From positions 558,001 to 622,000 of the forward strand of contig JAFKAC010000017.1 of NCBI GenBank assembly GCA_025766275.1: DNA of 64,000 nucleotides. Reading direction: 5' to 3'. Shown here piece after piece: positions 46,079-56,576 of this stretch (position 1 is its first letter; the number at the start of each line of letters is the position of its first letter). The translations under genes were made by a program, and so were the position numbers. Source of the stretch: Lactarius indigo (taxonomy: Eukaryota > Basidiomycota > Agaricomycetes > Russulales > Russulaceae). The notes beneath the pieces are model-generated. The model saw nothing but the letters and a program-made list of their open reading frames with translations, was not told the origin of the DNA and searched no databases.

Positions 46079-49000
46079 CTACGTTTGTATTATCCCAGAA
46101 CGAAATTCGGACAGCAACCGCACGATCTCATCCCGTCCCTCCTCCGGTGCCACCTGCAATGGGGTCTTTCCCTCATCATCCATAGCATCTACGTCCGCAC
46201 CGTGCTCTAACAGCATGCGTGCGACGTCAAGATTTACTGGACCCATCAACACCCGATGTAATGGTGTCCGGTGATGAGTATCTCGAGTATTCGCATCCGC
46301 ACCGTGCTCCAGTAATAATCGCAGAACCCGGGGATGATAGCCTCGGTAGATATCCAGTACATAGAACAAAGGAGTCTGGCTGTCACGGCCCTGAATATTA
46401 GCATCCGCATTGTGCCCGAGTAACACGCGAACGACGTCAACGTGCCCGCTTTGTGCCGCCAAAGCTAGCGAAGTATTTTTGTATTTATCCATCGAGTCCA
46501 CATATGCGCCATGGTCGAGTAGGAATTGAACAACGTCACAGTATCCTTCCTGAGACGCCCATTGTAATGCGGTGCCGTCCAAATTGTCTCGAACATCGAC
46601 ATCCACACTGTTTCGAAGCAGTGAACGCACAACCTGGAGGTGCCCCCCATGCGACGCCGAATGTAATGCCGTCCCAAGATTACCGCCTCGAGCACTTGCG
46701 TATTGCGGATACTCGATGGTAAGGTGTTCGACTAGTTCATGAAATCCACACAATGCGGCATAATACAATGGTCTTGCTCCAGGTTCCAGATCTTGCTTGC
46801 CGCCATAATAGCTGAGGTGTTTGCGATCGGCGTCGTGCAGCTGGATCCACGCTTCGAAGTAGGGCTTTTCTGGGTCAAAGAGTTGTTGCATCCCATCCCG
46901 GACCCGTTGGGCGACATTCTCGACCCGCGCATGGGTCGCCCAGTGCTCAGCCGCATATCGGGCCAGAAGGGCACCATCGGCGCCATTTTCGACACCGGGA
47001 TCCCGGAGTAGGACACCGAGAGAGGCCTGAGCGAGAACCGTGTGAGCATCTTCGAGAGAAATATGGTATTGTGAGATGTCTCCCGTCGACGTCGCAAGCC
47101 GATCCGACATCAAAAACTCCTTCACCGAAAAATGCGAAAATTGAACAATCGGGGATTCTTCGTTGGGAACGATGGTGATTAAACTTGAACAGGTCGAAAG
47201 CACCGCTTGCTCGTGATCTTCCCACCGCCAGTCCGAGTTCAGCACAGGGATCCCACCCTTTGCCACACCAAAGTCAAACGCGAGTAATTCCGCGAGTTCG
47301 GCGACGGAAAGGGGTCGAACTGCCACAGTCAGGCATTGAAGCATCCGATACGCGTGCACTTGATTCGCCTTCTTGATTTCCGTCATCACCCGCTCGTACG
47401 TCTCGTCGAGAGATTCCGGAAGTTCATTTAGAGTACGCCGGACACTCTGTGGGAGACATTGTCGTAGTGTTTCCAGTTGACAAAACACCCATCGAAACCT
47501 ATTTGAGGTCATGAGTTGTCATCACGACGTTACAACAATGGATGCCCTTACATTCCGTCTGCCTTTTCTGAGAGCGCGTCAACTACCATTTTCTTATCCC
47601 CTTCTCGCCACTTCTTCATCATCGTCTCAGAGTCAGAGTATACGACAGAGCGGACATAATCGATGATGTCATTCTTTTGTCCACTTTGATCATGGAGGGA
47701 TACGCTGTGAAGTGCCAAAGGCACAAGTGTAGCGCGAATATCGAACTCGGGGCGGCTGGTGACGCATATATGAAGATGAGGTAGATGAAGATTGACCAGG
47801 TCCTTGATAAGCGTAACGACTTGTTCACGAGGTGACGGGATCCCAGACGAGTTTGGGCACTCGTCGAGCGCATCCAGGATAATATAAATTGGCCGTTGGT
47901 CATCAATTGTGAGCATGTCCCTCAGGCATTGTGTCATCACACCAACCCTCGGCTTCTTTTCGCCATTATCGTGCGTCAAATAAAGACGGGAGAGGATGTC
48001 GCGACGACAATCAGACTGAGCGGAAAGCTGAATAAGAAGAGAGGGGAGAAGGTTTCGGATGTGTTGTTTGTCGAGATCCCTGAAGTCGAAATAAAAATAC
48101 GCCATTGACGCTGATCCCGCCTCGCTTAGAGTTACAATGTCTTGTACGATTGCGGAACTGTAGGGCGAACTCAGCTCATCCAGGTGTAAAATGACGAGGT
48201 ATGACGAACCAAAGGATGGTCTTCCCCGAGCCCGCTGAAATGTGGACGATGATGAGGGGCCGCTAGGAAAAGAATTGGGATAACATACGTTTGCCATAGA
48301 TCCACAAGAGAGAGCCAGTCAACTTCCATTCGTCAAACATACTGCCTCGGAAGAACCACTGGGCAGTTCCCCCGTGATGAAGATCGCATGCGATGTTGTG
48401 ATTTGTTGATGGATCTGGGGGAAACACCCATTCGCGGAGGCTCTTTCTCGATTGATTCCCTACGGGCGCGTTTAAGATATCACGACCGAAGGACGCGGCG
48501 ATCACAAACATTTCATGTCGTCTACGCTGCTTGCCAATTGTTGGACCGCTTGCTGTTGAGATGAAGTAATCGTTAGGTCACGCCACACAGTGGCGGGGCC
48601 ACGTGATACGTCGTATATACGCGTCGGTGTCTGAACAGTATTCCCTCAGTCGTTTCCATCCTACCGCGACTGAGGGTACGTACTTTACTCATCGACTAGT
48701 TTACCGCTTGGACTAACTTTACGATAAGGACCGTTCTAGGTATAATAAATACAGTCGTTTCCATCCTACCGCGACTGAGGGACCGTTCTAGTTCTTACAG
48801 GTTATGGGCCCGTAATTGCCTGGAACAACCTCAACGCTTCAACTCTACGACTCATTGCTTTGCTGGCGTTCCCGCCAATTAACTCCTATTAAACTTCTTA
48901 TACGTTTCACACACAACTTGATATCATGTCACCTGCAAACCCCGGCTCTGCCTCTGGGACGACAGGCGCGGCGGGCTCTGGAGGAGCCCCAGCAAACACT

Positions 49001-52000
49001 TCTGGGGGGACCTCTGGGGGCGCATCCTCGGGTGGCCCCGCCGATGACGTCTTCGTCAGCCCACAGGCATTCATTGCCGACTCGGCCTGGCCGAAAGACT
49101 TGATCCTCGATCGCCTGCAATCCAATTGGCGCGAATGGAATCGCCGATTGGTACTTGTCGCTGATCAGCGTCTTTTCTCCGGTTATCTCGATGGTTCTTT
49201 CCCTTGCCCCGATCCGGTACTCCACCCCAGGGCGGCCATCAACTGGAAGGTCAGCGACCGTGCCCTTCGCGGGTTCATCCTCGAGCACGTCGCCAATGCC
49301 GAGTACGACATCGCTAGTCACCTCACGGTAGCGCATGACGTCTACGAAGCCTTGCGCAAGATGCACGAGTTCCTCGGCATGCACGCACAAGTCCACATCA
49401 TACGGGAAGCCCTCGACATTCGCTTCAACTTCGACTCCCCGTTGAACCTGAGCGGCACGCTGGAGGCCATCGACCGCTTGCACGATAGGTTCGTGAAAAT
49501 GGGAAAATTGGACGACGACAAACTCAAAATAATTTTCATCATCAATGCTCTCGAGTCCAACCCACAACTTCAATCCACCGTCAACGAACTACTTGAGTCG
49601 AGCCCCACCATCACATCTACGGATATCAAAAACCGCGTCCGTAGGGAGGAGCAACTCCTTCTACATCGTGAAAGGAAAGGGGTCTCCACCTCTTCTGCCA
49701 GTACAGCGCTAGCCGCCGTCGCAAAGCCAACGAAGCCGATATGCGCTAACTGCAAGCGTACCAACCACCGAGTCAAATTCTGCATCGCGCCCGGGGGAAA
49801 CATGGCCGGTAAAACAATCGAAGAAGCGCGCGCCGCCCAGAAGGCTGCTGCCGGGAAAACCCGCGGTAACCGCAACGCCAACTCACAGACCGCCAACGTC
49901 GCACAAGCACCCGCGTTGGCGACTGAGGCGTCAGCAAACACACCTGCGAACGCGACTTCTTTCACCATCAACGGGAAGCGGTACCTGATGGTCCCGGACA
50001 CCTCCCCCGTCACCGCCCCGCCGCCGCCGGTCACCCCCGCCACGAATACTGCGCTAGCAGTCGTACCAGGCAACGGGAATATCCCTTTGCAGGCTTATGA
50101 CGAGGAGGAGTACCTCGCCATGCTTGCCACTACGGACGACGCACGCGCCTCTGTCAACTGGTATGAGCGCGCTGCCAACTACAACCCCCCGCAAGCATCG
50201 CCATCAGCATACATGGCTGGTCGCTGCACAATGTCGCGTTCGGACCTGCCCTTCATCCTCGACACCGGCGCCACCTGCCACATCTCCCCGGAAGCTTCGG
50301 ACTTCAAAACTTTGAAGGCCATCCCACAACATCCGGTCAAGGGATTGGGAGGGTCTGCGGTGTACGCTACAGGAGTTGGCGACATCGAACTGTGCATCGC
50401 CGGGGGGCACAAGCTGAAGCTCACAAATGCGCTCTACATACCGGCTTCCTCCGTGAGGCTGATCTCCATCCTCGCTCTGAACACGAGCGGAGATTATACA
50501 ACTCACTTCAATTCCTCGTGCTGCTGGGTGACTAATAAGAGCAACACAGTCCTTGTGCGCGGCACGCTGTCCGCCAGCAAGCGCCTGTATATCTTGACAA
50601 CGCAGATGCCCTCCGTGCAGCACAGGAAAGCACCGGACCCACCAGCCGCCCTATACGCCAAGGTGCCGGACATCGAAACTTGGCACCGCCGCCTCGGGCA
50701 CTGCAACGCTCGAACGATTGTGGAGATGGCGAAAAACAAGGTGTCCGAAGGTATGCCCATAGACCTCTCCTCGCTCCCTCCCAAATGTGATCACTGCACA
50801 CTCGGGAAACAGACGCGCTCGTCGATTCCGAAGGCGCGTGAAGGGAGTAAGGCCGAGACGAGACTCGGAAGAGTGTATGTGGATTTGTGCGGACCAATGG
50901 CTGTGGCTTCGCGGAATGGAAAGCTTTACTCTATGAACGTAATCGATGACTTTTCCGGTTATGTGTGGAGCATTCCCCTGCGCTCGAAGTCCGATGCTTG
51001 CGAAGCAATCCAAATTTGGCACAAGGCAGTCACTGTTCAGACCGGCGAGAAGCTCCGGATCCTCGTCTCTGACAATGGCGAACTCGTTTCCGAAAGCGTG
51101 CGCAACTGGTGCAATGCAGAGGGCATCGACCATCAACGAACCGCCCCCTATACGTCTGCGCATAATGGAAGGGCAGAACGCCTTCACAGAACACTGCTAG
51201 GAAAGGCGCGAGCCATGCGCCTGGCCTGCAACGCACCTGCGTCTCTTTGGGACGAATTCTGCGCTACCGCAGCATACCTCACCACGCTCACGGCCGCCAC
51301 GGCCAACGACGGCAAAACCCCTTACGAGCTCTGGTTTGGCAAGAAGCCTTCCTTGTCACACCTGAAGGAGATCGGGTGCCGCGCCTTCGCTTTGCATACA
51401 CCAGCGATGCCCAAAATTTACCAACGGTCCACTCCTTGCGTCCTCATCGGATACGCACCCCACGCCAAGGCATACCGCCTTTGGGATCCGTCTTCCTCTC
51501 GCGTCTTCAATTCCTATCACGTCTCCTTTACTGAACATCTCGATAGTGTACCTTCTCCCCTATTACCTGGCACGATACTCGGCGCCTTACCTACGCTTCC
51601 TTCCCCTTCTTGGGACTACTCCGGTCCTGTTCCGAACGAACCCCTTACTGAACGTAATGACTCCCCCTTCTCCTCATTCCCAGTAGATAACCCTTACCCT
51701 GATTACTCATCCCCTTACGATACTACACACAAACAGAACAACGTCAACTCAAATAACATCACGTCCGCAACATCAAACAACGTCAACGGCAATCCAACAA
51801 CCGCAAACAACATCAATACGACAAGCGTAACGTCCCCTCCCCATCAAAACCGACCAATGACACCCCCTTCCCCCTTGACCCCCCCCCCGCCTTCCCCCCC
51901 CTCACATCCACCCCCTTTGCGTCGTACTTCAAGGATTCCTGTGCCTTCAGCTCGCGCCACCACGAATGACGGCCTACACCACGGTCACCGCCTGGCCACC

Positions 52001-55000
52001 GCAATCTCTGAGGTGCGCCAGTCCGCGGCTCGCCGCCAGGAGGAGAGAACACGTGCCCCACATGACCATGCGCTAGCCATCATCACAGAGTACTCCGACG
52101 TACGAGATACCCATGATCTATTCCACGCTGACCTACATTTCGAGGATATCGCCCTAACAGTTGATGAGGCCCTCGCGTCCTTAAGCGATGGGTCGTTAGA
52201 GCCCGTCCTGGAAGGCGACGATGAGCCAACATGGGCCCAAGCGCTCGCCTCACCCGAGCGAGAATTCTGGATCGCCGGGGGTCGGGACGAGCTGAAGAGC
52301 CTTGAAGACCTGAAGGTCTTCGTCCTCGTACCTCGCGAACAGGTGCCCCGCGGCCATCGTCCCCTGAAGGGGAAACTCGTGTGCAAGCGAAAGCGGGACG
52401 ATACAGGCAAGGTAGTACGCTACAAAGTCCGTTACGTGGCGAAGGGATATGCGCAGCGCTGGGGTATCGACTATGACAAAACCACTGCGCCCACGGTCCG
52501 CCTGGAATCATTCCGCACAATCATGCATATTGCCGCGACACACGACTGGGACCTACAGCAATTCGACATCAAAACCGCTTTCCTCCACGGGGTTCTGCCT
52601 GACGACGAAACCATGTTCATGGAACAGCCAGAAGGTTTCGAGGCGCCCGGGAAGGAGGACTGGGTCATGCGGTTGATGAAGAGTATCTACGGTATGAAGC
52701 AGGCTAGTCGGATATGGAACCAGACCTTCCACAGAGCAATGACTTCCTGGGGGTTCGAGCGGGTCGCGTGCGAATGGTGCGTGTATCGTCGACAAAGTAA
52801 TTCCGGTACCATCATCTTTGCCCTTCACGTCGACGACATCATTTCGGCTGCCTCTTCCCCAAGCGAAAACCTCTGGTTCAAAGAGCAACTTAGAGCTCAA
52901 TGGGACATATCCGATCTCGGACCAGCGAAGTTCGCCCTCGGAATCGCCATCACTCGAGATCGCCCGAACCGCCTGCTCTGCCTTTCTCAGACCGCCAAAA
53001 TAGATCGCCTGGTAGAACAGTACAACCAAACCGACGCGCATTCTGTCGACACTCCAATGGTAGCTGGGCTCCAACTGCGTAGACCGGACAAAAGCTTGCC
53101 TACACCCCCTGACATCTCAGAATGGATGGAGCGGACTCCTTACCGCGCGCTGGTGGGAAGCTTAATGTACCTTGCTGTCGCTACTAGACCGGACATAGCC
53201 TACGCCACGGGACGCTTAGCGTCCTTCATGGACTGCTATCGACCCGAGCACTGGACCGCCGCCGTCCGGGTCCTGCGCTACCTGAAAAGCACGCGACTCC
53301 ACACGCTTACACTCGGCGGGCGAAATTCCTTAAACCTCTCGGGGTACTCCGATTCTGACTACGCTAACTGCGTGGACACCAGCCGCTCCGTGGGAGGTTA
53401 TTGCTTTACCTTAGGCGCGGGAATGGTCTCCTGGTCTTCGCGGAAACAAGCGACTGTCGCCGACTCCTCTTGCTACGCTGAATACATGGCTCTACACGAC
53501 GCTGCTCACGAAGCCATTTTCCTGCGACAACTCCTGGACGGACTCCGCCTCCTTCCTTCCCAACCAACTAGACTTTTCTGCGACAACAACGCCGCCTCCC
53601 GCCTTACCGAAGACCACGTGTGGCACTCCCACACCAAGCATGTCCGCGTAAAATATCACTTCACGCGCGAGCAAGTGCAGGCCGGAGAGCTATCGGTATC
53701 GCGCGTCTCCTCAAAGGAAAACACAGCTGATATCCTCACTAAACCACTAGCGAAGACGGACTTCCAGCGCCTTCGCCATTACCTCGGGATATCCCCCGGC
53801 CGTGAAAACGACCGCTCAGCGTGAGGAGGAGATTGATACCTATTCTTATTCACTTTATTTCTTCCATTTCGTCTCTTTTCCTTCGCCTCTTTCCCTTCTA
53901 TTTCAAACACACTTTCGCTAATTCTCCGCATCTTGATTACGTTGCCCCCACGCTGTTGTCGAGGAGGAGTGTTGAGATGAAGTAATCGTTAGGTCACGCC
54001 ACACAGTGGCGGGGCCACGTGATACGTCGTATATACGCGTCGGTGTCTGAACAGTATTCCCTCAGTCGTTTCCATCCTACCGCGACTGAGGGTACGTACT
54101 TTACTCATCGACTAGTTTACCGCTTGGACTAACTTTACGATAAGGACCGTTCTAGGTATAATAAATACAGTCGTTTCCATCCTACCGCGACTGAGGGACC
54201 GTTCTAGTTCTTACACTTGCTTCGTTTCTTTTCCATCTAACGAATGTATGCTTGTTCAGATGAGATTCCCCGAGTAGGTAACACGCCAGACTTACCATCT
54301 ACGACAGTAGTCATCTTGTTGTCGACGACGTGCGTGAGCTTCAGGATCTCTGCAGCCGCCATCCGGGCCTCCTCCTGCGTCAACTTGTCTAATCGTTTCA
54401 GAGCGTCCTCTATCTCCTTCTTTCCAATCAGCTTCTTCAGATATTTTTCTAAAAATGGATTAGCTGATAACCATATATTGCCGAGGGAAACGCACTGGCT
54501 CGACCCTGCCTCATCTCCTTCGTCGCAATCGCGAAGACGTTCAGCACTTCGACCATTATCTTGACGATTATGTCAGTCATGGCGTCTGTTGGTCGAACCG
54601 TGGTATAAGACTCGAGACGTGTGAAGAAGTTCTCGATGCGCTCGAAGAGATCGATGAGGTCGTCTTGGCTTGCTTCGACATCCTTGGCTGCCTGTGACAT
54701 ACTCCGGGGTAAGACTCGCCTTGACGCAGAGTTCAAAGTGGACGCTCACCAAGAGCAGGACCCCAACACCAGCAAAAATTACTTTTGCGGGAGAGAACAC
54801 CTGAAAATCTGGTATCAAGGGGGTAGGTGTAGATAGACTGGATGGACTCACGAGTCCGACGCCTTCTCCGAGGGTCGCAGAGAAGGTGTAGAGGACGTTG
54901 ATAGTCGGATTCAACCACCGTAATAACCTCTCATCGGCACTCCTTGATTGATCAAAATCCTTGACCTCATCTTGAAGGACGACAAGAATGTCACCAGGAG

Positions 55001-55139
55001 AGTTGCAGGCTTGTAGCCGTGCTGCGAGCGGATGCGCAAGAAGGTCGTTCTTGGTCTTTTTCTCATATGATTTCAAGGCAGCACTGAAGATGGACCGGAA
55101 ATTGGAAGAGGATGTAGGAGTGGACGGAGGTTGAGACAT
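46079..55139 (-). CDS. NLR-E: Goodbye-NACHT-ankyrin gene with copia in intron 4
   Basis: Exons: 55139-54852, 54800-54750, 54691-54496, 54448-54296, then 48548-48510, 48459-48289, 48234-48210, 48157-47552 and 47498-46079. They total 2949 nt in frame, or 982 aa. Intron 4, about 80 nt without the insert, now holds a 5.66-kb copia element. All exons are open and both splice sites of the intron survive, so the coding potential is intact although splicing across 5.7 kb is doubtful. Exon 4 is 21 nt longer than in B, C, D and F (as in A), and the last exon is 93-96 nt longer, adding about one ankyrin repeat. NACHT motifs match the other copies. Products could also be a truncated Goodbye-only protein (exons 1-4) if transcription stops in the copia. 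Confidence 0.85.
48554..48799 (+). repeat. Copia 5' LTR
   Basis: 246 bp, TGTTGAGATG to TTCTTACA. A 30-bp segment starting CAGTCGTTTCC occurs twice (48647-48676 and 48752-48781). In the first copy CCCTCAGTCG (48643-48652) pairs with CGACTGAGGG (48667-48676), a 10-bp perfect stem; the second copy keeps a 6-bp stem. AATAAA occurs near 48744, a possible polyadenylation signal. Confidence 0.95.
48800..48812 (+). promoter_or_regulatory. Copia primer-binding site for a half tRNA-iMet
   Basis: GGTTATGGGCCCG follows the 5' LTR directly. It is complementary to CGGGCCCAUAACC, the anticodon arm of eukaryotic initiator tRNA-Met, rather than to a tRNA 3' end. Drosophila copia and yeast Ty5 are known to prime from such internal tRNA fragments. 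Confidence 0.8.
48926..53824 (+). CDS. Copia gag-pol polyprotein
   Basis: One uninterrupted frame of 1632 codons with domains in the copia order. Gag comes first, with a CCHC knuckle CANCKRTNHRVKFC near residue 273. The protease has FILDTGATCH near 445. The integrase has a WHRRLGH...CDHC finger (about 585-630), D in VYVDLCGP (about 652), D in VSDNG (about 715) and E in AERLHR (about 750). A proline- and asparagine-rich linker occupies about 880-1030. Reverse transcriptase starts near KGYAQRWGIDYDKT and has HVDD (about 1302) where most relatives have YVDD. RNase H has YSDSDYA (about 1474) and SSCYAEYMAL. The frame ends in the TADILTKPL region. Because gag and pol are in one frame, Gag must be produced in excess some other way than by frameshifting. 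All catalytic residues I looked for are present. Confidence 0.95.
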   Translation: MSPANPGSASGTTGAAGSGGAPANTSGGTSGGASSGGPADDVFVSPQAFIADSAWPKDLILDRLQSNWREWNRRLVLVADQRLFSGYLDGSFPCPDPVLHPRAAINWKVSDRALRGFILEHVANAEYDIASHLTVAHDVYEALRKMHEFLGMHAQVHIIREALDIRFNFDSPLNLSGTLEAIDRLHDRFVKMGKLDDDKLKIIFIINALESNPQLQSTVNELLESSPTITSTDIKNRVRREEQLLLHRERKGVSTSSASTALAAVAKPTKPICANCKRTNHRVKFCIAPGGNMAGKTIEEARAAQKAAAGKTRGNRNANSQTANVAQAPALATEASANTPANATSFTINGKRYLMVPDTSPVTAPPPPVTPATNTALAVVPGNGNIPLQAYDEEEYLAMLATTDDARASVNWYERAANYNPPQASPSAYMAGRCTMSRSDLPFILDTGATCHISPEASDFKTLKAIPQHPVKGLGGSAVYATGVGDIELCIAGGHKLKLTNALYIPASSVRLISILALNTSGDYTTHFNSSCCWVTNKSNTVLVRGTLSASKRLYILTTQMPSVQHRKAPDPPAALYAKVPDIETWHRRLGHCNARTIVEMAKNKVSEGMPIDLSSLPPKCDHCTLGKQTRSSIPKAREGSKAETRLGRVYVDLCGPMAVASRNGKLYSMNVIDDFSGYVWSIPLRSKSDACEAIQIWHKAVTVQTGEKLRILVSDNGELVSESVRNWCNAEGIDHQRTAPYTSAHNGRAERLHRTLLGKARAMRLACNAPASLWDEFCATAAYLTTLTAATANDGKTPYELWFGKKPSLSHLKEIGCRAFALHTPAMPKIYQRSTPCVLIGYAPHAKAYRLWDPSSSRVFNSYHVSFTEHLDSVPSPLLPGTILGALPTLPSPSWDYSGPVPNEPLTERNDSPFSSFPVDNPYPDYSSPYDTTHKQNNVNSNNITSATSNNVNGNPTTANNINTTSVTSPPHQNRPMTPPSPLTPPPPSPPSHPPPLRRTSRIPVPSARATTNDGLHHGHRLATAISEVRQSAARRQEERTRAPHDHALAIITEYSDVRDTHDLFHADLHFEDIALTVDEALASLSDGSLEPVLEGDDEPTWAQALASPEREFWIAGGRDELKSLEDLKVFVLVPREQVPRGHRPLKGKLVCKRKRDDTGKVVRYKVRYVAKGYAQRWGIDYDKTTAPTVRLESFRTIMHIAATHDWDLQQFDIKTAFLHGVLPDDETMFMEQPEGFEAPGKEDWVMRLMKSIYGMKQASRIWNQTFHRAMTSWGFERVACEWCVYRRQSNSGTIIFALHVDDIISAASSPSENLWFKEQLRAQWDISDLGPAKFALGIAITRDRPNRLLCLSQTAKIDRLVEQYNQTDAHSVDTPMVAGLQLRRPDKSLPTPPDISEWMERTPYRALVGSLMYLAVATRPDIAYATGRLASFMDCYRPEHWTAAVRVLRYLKSTRLHTLTLGGRNSLNLSGYSDSDYANCVDTSRSVGGYCFTLGAGMVSWSSRKQATVADSSCYAEYMALHDAAHEAIFLRQLLDGLRLLPSQPTRLFCDNNAASRLTEDHVWHSHTKHVRVKYHFTREQVQAGELSVSRVSSKENTADILTKPLAKTDFQRLRHYLGISPGRENDRSA
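53961..53969 (+). other. Copia polypurine tract
   Basis: GAGGAGGAG abuts the 3' LTR start at 53970, the expected plus-strand primer. Confidence 0.75.
53970..54215 (+). repeat. Copia 3' LTR
   Basis: 246 bp, with no difference from the 5' LTR found on reading, including the internal repeat and hairpins. It is followed by the target duplication CTTGC. Confidence 0.95.
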
Positions 55140-55289
55140 AGAGAGATGAGCTAGTCGGCGATGGGAGGGAAACAGAAAGGCTCTGGAATTGACTGTAATC
55201 GCCTCAGGTGTGAGTTTCCAGGCACGTAGTGCACCGCCTCATGCATGTCAGACAAACAGACGCCGAGCGGAATCTACAGAATTACAGTA

Positions 55290-56575
55290 CATTACTGCGG
55301 ATGTGTTGGTTCAAAGTGTATGTGCTCCTCCTCAGGCCATTTTCTAGTAAGATGACCCTAACATCTCACCATCGCAGAGCACATCCCTAGTATATGTACT
55401 GTTCGATCTGGCCACACAAAAGATATACCACATCGAAAGGGGGCCATCTGAAGGTGGACGAGCCGTTATAGTCGATACCATCTCCAACAAGGACATTTTC
55501 GGTCCTAAATGGAACGCCCTGACTAAGGTCCAAGAATATGGTGGAGGCGCTGCAATTGTCCAGAATGGAACGACGTACTTCTCGTATTCACCTGACGGGA
55601 AGGTATATTCCTTCGAAGGTGGATCAGAACCTAAGTCAGTAACTCCTGGCGGGCATTCTCCACTTTGCTCCGATGCTGCATGGGGCCGAGTCATTTGCGT
55701 AGCGGAAAAGCTGTTCAGATACGCCGACTTTGATGTTCACCCGGTCCACTGAAATTTCCTCACCGCGGACCGCGGTGCTCGACGCAAGGCTAGACGATCA
55801 CACGACAATAGTGATCAATACACTCATACGAAATACGAAGACCTAATCGCTGACGACTATCGCCTCCTGAGTTGACGTCTACGCAACCCCCTGGTCTTCT
55901 CCAGATGTTGCTTGCATCGCGTTCCGGCAGTGCAATCACCCCGACATGCCGCGGCAGCGATCTGCGATCCATGTATTCACGGTTGTCGCAGACGGCGATG
56001 AGATTACCTGTAGCGATGAGAAGGAGCTCGCTTTGGGCTGGCGCGAGGTTATCCCGGGTGGGTCGACTCCTAGATACGGAGAAAAAGGCAGTTCTTTTTC
56101 CGCTCTCAACAAAGGGAGAAGCATGCTATACCCCTTTTGACCGGAAGACAAAGTCTTTGATACTCATCGATAGCCCCTTCATTTTGATCAGCGCGATCCT
56201 CACAGAAGCCGGATCGACGCGAACACCATGGGAGATCATAAGACTCACCATCTCAGATCCCTCCGCGTCGCGCTCGGGCGTCACTTATCAGACTCTCAAG
56301 CTCAAGTCCTCCGCAGATTTCTCCCATTCCCAGACAGCATCATTTCCCAGCTCGTGTATGCCACACTGTACCCGCCAACAAACTTTGCATATGATGGCAG
56401 CTTGGACCCCACTGAGAAACCGCCCTGCATTGTTAACGCTCACGGTGGCCCAGCAAGGATGGCGGTGCAACAACACTTCATCAGCCGTGATTGGGACTGG
56501 TAAACATTAGCTTCATTTTCGTCATGGCCTTCCCATCTCACATTATTCGCAGTGGACGCCGATTACACTGAGTGG
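55290..56575 (+). pseudogene. S9 peptidase pseudogene
   Basis: A broken copy of the peptidase gene at 63309. It begins within exon 1 (GCGGATGTGTTGGTTCA). The exon-2 counterpart is well preserved: IYHIERGPSEGGRAVIVDT, IFGPKWNALTKVQEYGGGAAIV and FSYSPDGKVYSFEGGSEPK. The frame then breaks at a stop after ADFDVHPVH, and later pieces lie in different frames, including FPDSIISQLVYATLYPPTNF and PCIVNAHGGPA near the start of the catalytic domain. The copy ends before the catalytic serine motif and runs directly into an RRP6 fragment at about 56577. Confidence 0.8.
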
Positions 56576-56576
56576 G

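Larger units (their letters stand above)
48554..54215 (+). mobile_element. Full-length Ty1/copia retrotransposon, young
   Basis: A 5662-bp element with 246-bp LTRs that I could not tell apart by eye, flanked by CTTGC (48549-48553 and 54216-54220). It has a primer-binding site, a single open gag-pol frame and a polypurine tract. It lies antisense to the host NLR-E gene, in intron 4. Identical LTRs and an open frame indicate a recent insertion that may still be mobile. Confidence 0.95.

Noticed and set aside
48554..54215. Copia insertion treated as having destroyed NLR-E coding sequence
   Set aside because: The insertion lies wholly inside intron 4 and the nine exons still add up in frame; only expression can be affected.
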